Shown here in pieces: positions 55,900 to 64,000 of a stretch of DNA of 64,000 nucleotides (positions are counted from its first letter, which is position 1; the number at the start of each line of letters is the position of its first letter). The translations under genes and the position numbers were made by a program. Below the pieces are notes generated by a model. The model was not told where the DNA came from. It worked only from the letters and a program-made list of their open reading frames with translations, and did no database searches. The stretch spans positions 22,852,001 to 22,916,000 of the forward strand of contig JAFFJZ010000004.1 of NCBI GenBank assembly GCA_018340375.1. The letters run 5' to 3'. Source of the DNA: Gonatopus flavifemur (taxonomy: Eukaryota > Arthropoda > Insecta > Hymenoptera > Dryinidae).

Positions 55900-57189
55900 A
55901 ACATACAGTTGGCATAATCAATCCGTTTCTGCTTCCCAATAGAACCTTGCTGGCAATTTATTATCATTTAAGTGGAAACATTTATGATCAGTTTTCCATG
56001 TTCAAAATGTTATTCCTCATATGCTCATCAACTTGAAAATGTTCATAATTAATCAACAATTATCAACGAGAACCTATCGGAAAGGGGGAAAAGGATTAAT
56101 TGAACTCGCTGTGAACCGTGTAGTGTTAATGATTTCACCTATAGTGTAGTAACATTTTTGTGGGGAGAATAATTACGAGCGTTCTGTATTACCAGATTTC
56201 AACACATACATCGTGAATACTAGTCTCATGTTCTATTGTGATGGTGAAAAAAATAAAGCACGCAAAATACACACGAAGAAAACGATCGTGATAAGAATTG
56301 CAAGCCTGATCTTGTAGATGGAGTGTTGTTACATTAACGTTGGCATTTTGTAGAATTAGCAATATAGGTTCGGGAGTATTGTGTTGTACAACGCCTGCGC
56401 ATAAGCTCGCTGTGTGCACTGTTATGCGCGTGTATTGGTATTAATGTACAATGAAAGCCCAAACCAATCGTACAGGAAAATGCCCACATACAGGATTCTC
56501 AGAAATTTTTCCAGAACTTAAAGAAATAACAATGTCGTAGAGGTATTCCTATAAAAACAAAATAATTCAAACCGCTGAAACGGTATAAGATCTTGTATTT
56601 TCGACATGGAATTTGAATCATTCCTCATAAAACCCGATAAAAAAAGATTCAATATTCTCATGTTCACTATGTCGGATGGGAACCTATTAAAAAGAACAAA
56701 AACCGCAAAGAAACAAATAGACTGTATGTGGTTTTGTCATTTCCAATCAGTTTCTATCTGACTTTTGGAACCACGGCATGAAGCAAATATGAGATTCACA
56801 CCATTCCAGACAACGCACAATAATCACTGATTGATTCTGGAAAAAGAAATCTTCCTGAACTCTGTTAAAATTCTTTGAGACTTCTGAAGCTTTTTGAAGC
56901 TTTTTAGAGTTCTCGTTGTGTTGACCAAAATGGCAAGTCGCCCGCTGCGAATTCATTGTTCGATTCCTCTCCTTAATCATTTTTTTCATTCAACTTTGTT
57001 TTACACTTATGTTTCGTAAGATGCACAACAACTTTTTAGCAGAAGTTATTCAGAACAATCATTTTTCTCCCATGAAATCGATTTCATTTTTCCTTTTGTC
57101 TGCAGACAATGCAATATGTTCTTATTGTAAAATATTTGAAAGTTTCAAAATTCTGTACTGATTGGACAGGTAAACATAAATCTCGCTGA
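55900..57189. other. No gene recognised
   Basis: AT-rich with no motif-bearing frames. Confidence 0.4.
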
Positions 57190-57372
57190 ATCAACAAGAT
57201 ACACGTGTCAACGCAACAAGGCATGTGTCCAAGTTTATCATTCTAAAATCAACAAGACAGTTTTCATAACCACAACAAGAATTGCCAACAAGATGTATCA
57301 TGTAAACACAACTGAATGGTCTTGCAGCGCCAACTGGGTATCTGGTTGATCCAACAAGACTGTTTTTCTCGT
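57190..57372. repeat. Cluster of CAACAAGA words
   Basis: CAACAAGA or a close variant occurs at least six times in about 180 bases, with irregular spacing. No terminal repeats were seen. Confidence 0.5.
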
Positions 57373-57589
57373 GCATCCTCAAAAACTAATGACTACGTTT
57401 GATTAGGTGACTTGAGTGTCCTGAAAAAAATGTTTCGGATATGAAATGATTCTCATCATATTCTTGAATAGTTACATCATCAATTACACAAATGAAAAGA
57501 AATAATTTCTTGAAATTATTACACTAGCATAAGGTCTCAACAAATTGCAACATCCTGTCAGAAACTAATAAAAATTTTGTTTCGAGGTT

Positions 57590-57740
57590 TTAACAGCCCT
57601 GACATCACACTCACTGTTGTACACGTCACATGTCCGTAGAGGCGAGCTAGATAAAAGCGCGACATGGATACAAGGTGGAGGAACGGAGAAGAGGTGACGG
57701 AAAAATGTCAGGCGGTCGGTGGTGGTGCTGTACGGAAGGA
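57590..57740. repeat. Fragment of the CTACG-rich repeat family
   Basis: GACATGGATACAAGGTGGAG matches 1846-1866 closely (ACGTGGATACAAGGTGGAG). The following GTGACGGAAAAATGTC matches 20158-20173. It may be a small inverted-repeat element beginning CCTGACATCAC. Confidence 0.45.
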
Positions 57741-60579
57741 TGCCCAAAATTTGGTAATTTCAGGCGAAGCCAGGAAGGAAGTTTGCCAGTCTTCGACCGG
57801 ATTCCACATGACGAGAACCATTCCAAACCTGACAACAATTTTTGTGCCCTGTTCTGCTTGACATTTCTCGCAGGAAGGACATGACGGCGACGCTTCTATT
57901 GAATATTCGGGATTCTATACAATTTGATCAATCGGCCGTCAAATCCCGAGTTTGGCTAGACTCTCTTACATGAACTCTAACAGATATCATTGACAGAACT
58001 AAATATGTGTTGGAAGTATTGTTTCTTTTTTTGCAATTCAAATCCTAATGCTGGTTGGAAAATTTCTAATCTTCAGGATAATTGTTCAGTTTTTGTACGT
58101 TGAGAATTCCACTTTTGGATTTATTCCATCAAAAATGAACGTAGAACAGATAGATATCCCATCGATTTTTTCAAGACCTGCAAAAAAATGAGAATGAAAA
58201 CAATATAGTAAAAACCATATTATGAAATTGTGATTTTTCAGATGAGTTATATGCGAGTCCGTCGTCATATTAATTGAATCTGGTTCCAAATTTCGCTCAT
58301 CTTAAGTAGCAACAAATCGTCGTTGACATGATAAAACGTAACAAATTGTGTCAGTCCACAAATTTTGGAAAAACTAAAACGTCACAAATCATACACTCGT
58401 AATGTTTCATCGCTGTTTTTTGTTCAGCATTTTGGTCAATTTCATCTATTTATCTATTACTCTCTACCTATTATTCTCCATTTTCTGTCGAAAGAAACAG
58501 CAAAATTTGTTTACAAAATTTTTCATGAGCATTTCAATTTTTATAAACGGCTTGATTTTGTTTTTTCTCGAGTTCATCTTTTCTCAAGACTCAAAAATTT
58601 GTTACTTCTTGTCATGAAAAAAATCTGAAGATAAAGCAGATATGTTACCTCTTATTATGAGAGCAACGAAATGAAACTTGATGTTGCGTTTCGTCATGTC
58701 ACTGACGAGATGTTCAAACGTATAACCGAAATAAAAAGTTTGTAGAATGTACGCAAATTGAATACGAGGAACGTGTAGGGAACGTTTATAAAATGTTCGA
58801 ATGAGACTGTTGCAACCCTTCAGCGATGTCAACTACGCATCTCTTCCAACGGGTTGACGAATCTTGAGATACCTTCGAATTGAATCTCTAACAAAAAAAA
58901 ACCTGGAGAATCCGTAGGTTGACAACGCTGCAACCTCTCCATGCATGGCAGTTCATACATAAACTTCACGGAAAAAATCATGCATTATGGAATTGAACAT
59001 TCTCAGGATGTGAAGGAGAGTGGGGAGACTTGCACCACTTTTTTTACATTGTCATGACATTCATGGTCAACTCCTTCTGATACATTATTCATAGGATTCC
59101 GACAGAGCAAACATTCCTTCTTAAGCTCCAAATGTGGTATGAATTGCATTAAGATCGGATTGATGGAAGATAAGATATGCGCGTATGCAGAATGGACTTA
59201 CGAAAAAAACATCGCCTCATCATGCTAGACTATCTCTGAAACTTTCTTCCCCTTCCAGGTGATTCAACTGCAATTCATATAGGACCAGCATGGGACCATC
59301 TCAGAAATATACTCAATGTTCTATAGGAATCAAAGAAACAACAGATGAGATACGCGCGTTTGCAAAAATCTCAACTTTTCACCACACGAATGTCCTCCTC
59401 CACCCACATGCTCTGGATCAATTGGGCTGAAACCAGTGATGCTAGATTCGAGACTGTTTTCCCCCTCTCCATCGACCGCTTCCCCTTCCTCCCACCATGC
59501 GGATTAAATCGGGTGAGCGAGAAAGTGATAGTTACTCTTCCTCTCTCGCTCAACCGCCTCGCTCGTAAGAACGGTTTCGGTCTCGAATCTGGCATCACTG
59601 GCTGAAACTTCTATGGGACCACTATCGCCTTACTCTACGACTCTGGTATAAATTTCATAAAAATCGGATGAGTGTAACGAGGGATATGCGCGTTGGCAGT
59701 ATGTTTACGGACAGAACTTCTACATGACAGACAGACAGACACGAAACCAAAAATTACCCTCGAGTTTGAAGAAACATTTTGGTCCAAGAAATTCTTACTT
59801 TGGAGACAAATAATGTCTCGGTCCCTCGAAAACATCACGAAGCTTTCCTCCAAACGAGGAAGCGAAACGATATTTTGATTCTATACAAGCTGTTTCAAAT
59901 GGTTTGGAATAAACAATTCGGTCAACGATATAGCGCTAGTGTTCCCTTGACACGTCTTATGTTTAATATCTGTGCTAGAGTGGGAGCACCAGTAATGGAA
60001 CGATCGAGGAAGCTGCAATTTCCTATGTTACTGAAGTTTAAATCGTTTATCGAAACGAATTAATAATCGTACTCAGACCCAATCCCAGTCGTAGACCCAA
60101 AATCTTGCAGCAAATTCTTCAGACGATGTCTTCAATTTCAAGGGATTAATTTATGAAGATGAATGACGATGATTTACCAGATTTTGTAAGTCTGAAATCT
60201 CGTTCCGTTTTTATGAATGATTCAAACTTTTACAACATAATCTTTTCGACTTTGTATGTTGTAATTCATCAACACTTTGTGACGTAATGATTGTTTTCTG
60301 AAATGAACAACTCCTCAATTCCAAAATACACATGAATTTTTATATATCTGAAAAATACGAATAATGGAAGAGTAACTGAAGCTAAAAAAAACAGTTATAC
60401 TGATAATGAAACAAAACGAAACGTGAATTCACATGAGTCATTTTAGAAATAATTTCGCTCATAACTGAAAAGCTAAGCTGCGGATCAATTTTTTATAAAG
60501 AAAAATTGTTTCAGAATTTCGGAGGAATGCGCGATTTCGATATTGCATGGACGTTCTGAACCACCCTGTATAATCATAT
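57741..60579. other. No gene recognised; retroelement-like tail near 59000-59760
   Basis: Most of this 2.8 kb has no coding signal. From about 59100 to 59760, phrases such as ATATGCGCG and TCGGATTGATGGAAGATAA/TCGGATGAGTGTAACG recur, ending in a GACAGACAGACAGACAC microsatellite (59725-59742). This resembles the microsatellite tails of SINE/LINE-like repeats and also 21803-21822. Not delimited. Confidence 0.35.
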
Positions 60580-60662
60580 GGCCCGTTAGCTCAAGCTGTT
60601 AAGACTGGTTCTTCAGGTAGGTGGGTGGGTTGATAGGTTGAGTAGGTTCGAATTTCTTCCGA
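60580..60662 (+). repeat. tRNA-like segment, SINE head candidate
   Basis: GGCCCGTTAGCTCAAGCTGT carries an A-box-like TAGCTCAAGCTGTTAAG, and AGGTTCGAATTTC a B-box. The intervening GTAGGTGGGTGGGTTG is longer than a tRNA would allow, so a tRNA-derived SINE is more likely than a tRNA gene. Confidence 0.45.
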
Positions 60663-60974
60663 AGAACAAAAATTTTTCAGACAGGAAAAGCATACCTCGA
60701 ATACTTATCGACAGGGAGTACAATAGAATTCCGGTAAGAATCTTTTCCTTTCATACTAATTGAACAATGTCAATAAAATTGGATAAATAAAACTTTCCGC
60801 ATATCGAAAATATTTCGAACTGTTTCCACATGTTGATTATAATTACTAATTGTTGGGGAGATAAGAACAAGATTCCATTACTGCTGTCCATTCTGTTACT
60901 GCTACTCGCATCCTACATGGGCTTTCGCTATTTGTCTGGGAACATGAAAGCAAATAATTCACATTAAAACGTAC
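60663..60974. other. Probable last intron (and perhaps last exon) of the odorant receptor gene
   Basis: Minus-strand donor GTACGT at 60969-60974. A candidate acceptor and open end (reading SCSYLPNN, stop near 60845) lies within 130 bases, but the frame does not match the usual receptor C-terminus, so I do not call it. Confidence 0.35.
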
Positions 60975-61130
60975 CTCCGTGAATGTAATCAGGGAAAAAA
61001 TTCCAAATTTTCCAGCTGTTAATCTTAGAGGCTTCTGCATTCGCATCATGCAAAATTGAATCATCTTCATATTGGTCACGGACATATTGTACCATTCACA
61101 ATCATAGAATGCTTGACAAACGTTTTCACT
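60975..61130 (-). CDS. Insect odorant receptor (7tm_6), penultimate exon
   Basis: Exon of 156 nt (52 codons, phase 0 to 0) on the minus strand, between acceptor CATCACCAG and donor GTACGT. It encodes SENVCQAFYDCEWYNMSV, then CMMRMQKPLRLTAGKFGIFS and LITFTE. This is the conserved C-terminal part of insect odorant receptors (pattern AxYxxxWYxxS...QKPLxLTAGKFxxxSLxTFT), which forms the last transmembrane helices and the contact with Orco. The residues are intact and no stop is present. The remaining exons, on the minus strand at higher coordinates and the last short exon at lower coordinates, were not found with confidence. The gene could be whole and spread over the window edge, or a relic. Confidence 0.75.
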
Positions 61131-61589
61131 CTGGTGATGGAAATCATATCGATTAGATGGAAAAGTTCTTACAATCATTCTTTAGATTCTAATGAAATTC
61201 TCTACATTCATTATGCTGATCTTCCTCAAGACATGAAGTGGACGGAGGAAAGCGCCTGCAGCGCTTCACTTGAGCGCCTGCAGAAATGCTTCTCGTATTT
61301 GCGATAATGTTCATTTCAATAGCTGAGATGTTAGTCATATTACCAAAACGTTTCATAAACAAAAACAATTGACCGTATTATTATTTTCAATCTCTTTCCA
61401 AAAATTTTTCCATACAAGTTTTGGGATATCAGATGATAACTGTTGGGGAGTTCAGGAATTAGTTCTTCAGTTTCACTTTCCCAGCTAAAAAACCTACATT
61501 GCTTTGATCACGCTGAAGAATCGGTTGGTCGAATATAATTAATTATCGGTTCACCCAGTTTGTTCCTCACATCATTGGAATTTTGAAGG
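61131..61589. other. Probable odorant receptor intron, nothing else seen
   Basis: No further receptor exon recognised on the minus strand. A GCGCCTGCAG direct repeat sits near 61252 and 61274. Confidence 0.35.
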
Positions 61590-62230
61590 GCTAATGGCTA
61601 CTACAGCCCATGCAGGTATTGCCAAGACTGAAAAAAACCCAAGCTTGTCCCAAGGTTGGCGTGTGTGTTAAAAACAAACCTCCGTGAAGAACAATTGGCC
61701 CAATATTGTTCCATGATTGTGCCGTTGTTCTCAATGGATAGTCAATCATGGTACATTTGTTGATATTTTTGAAATGGTCACTAGACTTGGTACAAGCTTG
61801 GCACAAGTGCAAAAATCGAGCATTCGTTGAGAACAATTGTGCCAATATTGCCCACATGAGTGGCACAATGTTTATAAATATTGACTGAATTTTGATCAAA
61901 ATTATAATTCAACGATAGAATCAAAATTGATTGAAATATCAAAAGACGCAAATTTTCCAATGATCATATAAGCTTGTCCCCGTCTTGTCCCATTTTTTTC
62001 TATCGTTTTAAGATGAATCATGTACGGTATTCCGGGGGAAAAAGTCATGAACTGAAAAGAAGCATTGGTTGATGCTTAGTAAATGAATTGGACCGGGCTT
62101 GGCAAAACCACTGGCTCAAGCTTGTCCTGATCTTATCATTCCCAAGCCTGGGCCAAGTTTGGTAAATTGTTCAAGACAAGTCTCGGTAGGTCTTGTGCCA
62201 GGCTTGGTTCATCATTGGGCCATTGGTCCA
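61590..62230. repeat. Region rich in CAAGCTTG / TTGGCCCAA words
   Basis: Words such as AAGCTTGTCC, CTTGGCACAAG, ATTGGCCCAATATTG and GGCTTGG recur throughout. Similar style to 16480-16930. Probably a repeat-rich non-autonomous element. Clear inverted termini were not found. Confidence 0.4.
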
Positions 62231-62742
62231 TACACACAAGGGAAAGTATGAAACGCCTGCTTAAAATGCAAGATTGATTCGTCTGAAAACATTTTGCTGA
62301 AATCTACGCGGTTTCTACCTTGTAGAATACAATGTTACAGAGATGATACTGTACCCTGAACATGCTACATTACAGTATTTGATTCGGAGTACAGAATTTT
62401 GGTTACCATTTTCGTTTTCGGTGCCGGAAACTGGAGTTAATTATTTCTTTTTGGGCAGGAACTCTAGTCACACCGTAAGAACTTTATTACACAATAATCC
62501 TTCGGAAGTATAGTTGCTTCCTACATCCAAATCTTCAATCTCAGGAAGAAATAGAGTTCATAACTATGTAGGGGGAACCAGCGATCCCTTAACATATGAT
62601 GCAATCTAAGTCAAGTCTTTTCTGACAAATTATTCGAGAATGAAGGAATCATTCGTCACAATAGCCTTGTCCGTATATTCTTCTAAGCAATGACTTTGGT
62701 TGCATCTTCAAGGGTTGCTGGTATCATCCTCAGGAACATATA
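62231..62742. other. No gene seen
   Basis: AT-rich sequence up to the TA target site of the Tc1 element at 62741-62742. Confidence 0.4.
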
Positions 62743-63909
62743 CAGTTGACGAAATTTCTATAAGAACACTATGATTCTCTGTCAAAAGTAATAGTAAAGT
62801 AAATTTCAAATAAAATGAGTAGACCCAGCAGGTGCGTACATAATTATTTAAAATTACGCGAGAAAATTGTCACATTACACAGGTGACAACATTAAATTAA
62901 CGAAGCGTGACCACACTCAAATTTTTAGACAGATAATAAAAAATAATACCACTGCTGCTGAAATAAAGGAAGATCCACAGCTGCCTGTAGCACACGACGT
63001 GTGCAGCAAATATTACAGAATGATACACGATTCGAATGGACTAAAATGGTAACGAAAACTCACATGACCTGAGACAAAGAATGGCAAAATGTCATATTTT
63101 CGGACAAAAAAAAGTTCAACCTTGACGGTCCGGACGGATTTAAATACTACTGGCATGACTTACGGAAGGATAAAATCATAAGCATGAGGAGAAATTTTGG
63201 CGGTGGAACTTTAATAATATGGGCAGCATTTAGCTATGACTCAAAAACGCCTCATTGTGAAATTTCAACAAGAATGAAGGCAGACAAGTATATTGAACTC
63301 TTGGAAGACATTTTAATTTGGTATATTGAAGAAAATCATAATGATAATGTTATTTTTCAACAAGACAACGCAGCAGTACATAACGCAAAGGAGACCAAAA
63401 AATGGTTCAAGCAGAAGAATTTATCGCTCATGAAGTGGCCCGCTCGTTCTCCTGACCTGAACCCAATCGAGGACTTGTGGGGAATATTATCACGTGCAGT
63501 ATATCAAAATGGGAAACAATACAACATTCAGGAACTAGAGACAGCAGTTAGACATGAATAGGATAAAATTCAACAATCAAGATTGCAGAAATTAGTTGAT
63601 AGTATGAAAAAGAGAACATTTGAAGTGGTAAAAAATAAGGGTGGTAGTACTGGTTACTAATGTGGGAATTTAGTTATTTCATATGAAATGTGAAAGACTG
63701 GTCTTATAGAAATTCCGTTGTATTTTTGTGCGTTGGATTGTAATATTTTGTTCATGACAAAAAGGAATGGTTTTTTTTCCAATCTATATATTTCTTTTCT
63801 ACTCTCTGGTATATCTCAAATAATTCATAACATTCTTTTCATTATAACATCAAAATTATTCCTGTTGTATTAAAAAATAATGGTGTTCTTATAGGAATTT
63901 CGTCCACTG
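62743..63909 (+). mobile_element. Tc1-family element with both termini and TA duplication
   Basis: The left end CAGTTGACGAAATTTCTATA and right end (reverse) CAGTGGACGAAATTCCTATA are inverted repeats of about 28 bp. TA flanks at 62741-62742 and 63910-63911. It contains the transposase relic 62815-63660. Length 1167 bp, smaller than the ~1.6 kb of typical Tc1, because part of the N-terminal half is missing. Confidence 0.92.
62815..63660 (+). pseudogene. Tc1-like (DD34E) transposase relic
   Basis: It starts ATGAGTAGACCC with a frameshift and stop soon after; an HTH-like part (KLTKRDHTQIFRQIIKNNTT) follows. The catalytic part reads WQNVIFSDKKKFNLDGPDG, FGGGTLIIWAAF, FQQDNAAVHNAKETKKW and SPDLNPIEDLWG; the second Asp and the Glu are 34 residues apart. 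All three catalytic residues are present. Stops include a TGA at 63069-63071 in the MT(W)DKEW phrase and a TAG near 63559. About 150 codons of the N-terminal region are absent. Inactive, but with well-preserved termini. Confidence 0.88.
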
Positions 63910-64000
63910 TATGTTCGATGTGTGCTGATATTACGGTAGAAGGAGCAAAATGTACCGAGTTGACGGTATGGAAAATAATTTACCTCGTTCACAAGACACT

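Noticed and set aside
45328..60662. tRNA genes at 45328-45400 and 60580-60662
   Set aside because: A- and B-box-like words are present, but the spacing and stems do not form a proper cloverleaf. SINE heads are more likely.
60846..60932. Last exon of the odorant receptor (reading SCSYLPNN)
   Set aside because: The acceptor and phase do not fit together and the residues match the family end only weakly.
1..64000. Endogenous viral genes (non-retroviral) and toxin genes
   Set aside because: No capsid, polymerase or toxin motif was recognised. The only virus-like parts are the pol remnants of two gypsy-type retrotransposons.

Overview
This window is nuclear DNA from an insect. The evidence is eukaryotic splice sites (GT/AG with short exons), an insect-type odorant receptor exon, a neprilysin-like (M13) gene in exons, and a dense load of insect transposons: mariner DD34D, Tc1 DD34E, P element with a THAP domain, hAT, piggyBac-like TTAA elements, Ty3/gypsy, LINE and many short inverted-repeat elements (MITEs). 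The base composition is AT-rich. I cannot name the order with confidence.

Layout. 1-10.3 kb: the last three visible exons of a plus-strand neprilysin-like gene (2154-2290, 7598-7759, 10043-10300). Its introns are filled with transposons. The first intron holds a 3.6 kb element with ~0.9 kb inverted arms that encloses a gene fragment and a MITE; the second holds a 1.3 kb foldback element inside another inverted-repeat element. 10.4-18 kb: degenerate repeats, a TTAA MITE, a 1.5 kb foldback element and a LINE 3' end. 18-29 kb: two opposed mariners, a small element sharing termini with the 3.6 kb element, tandem repeats, a broken copy (A) of an unnamed transposase-like gene, and a third mariner. 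29.3-39.5 kb: a P-element-type gene (TATA box, THAP exons, transposase body, C-terminal end), with a hAT element in an intron and a deleted gypsy element in the coding part; both carry their own nested MITEs. 39.7-44.7 kb: MITEs, then a 3.87 kb element with ~350 bp terminal inverted repeats and TA flanks that encloses the better copy (B) of the unnamed transposase-like gene. 44.7-64 kb: further MITEs, a fourth mariner split by a 1.9 kb TG...CA insertion, a gypsy integrase relic, one odorant receptor exon on the minus strand, and a Tc1 element complete with both termini.

The probable host genes are few: the neprilysin-like gene, the odorant receptor, and perhaps the unrecognised 52.9 kb exon. 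The most interesting points are the following. The unnamed transposase-like family has two copies here, and one is bounded by long inverted repeats. Target-site duplications show that removing an insertion would restore a reading frame at four places (4277-4570, 24458-25217, 25322-25444, 46474-48374). The neprilysin-like protein has lost its third zinc ligand. Nested insertions give a readable relative chronology. All family names come from motif recognition by eye; no database search was run.
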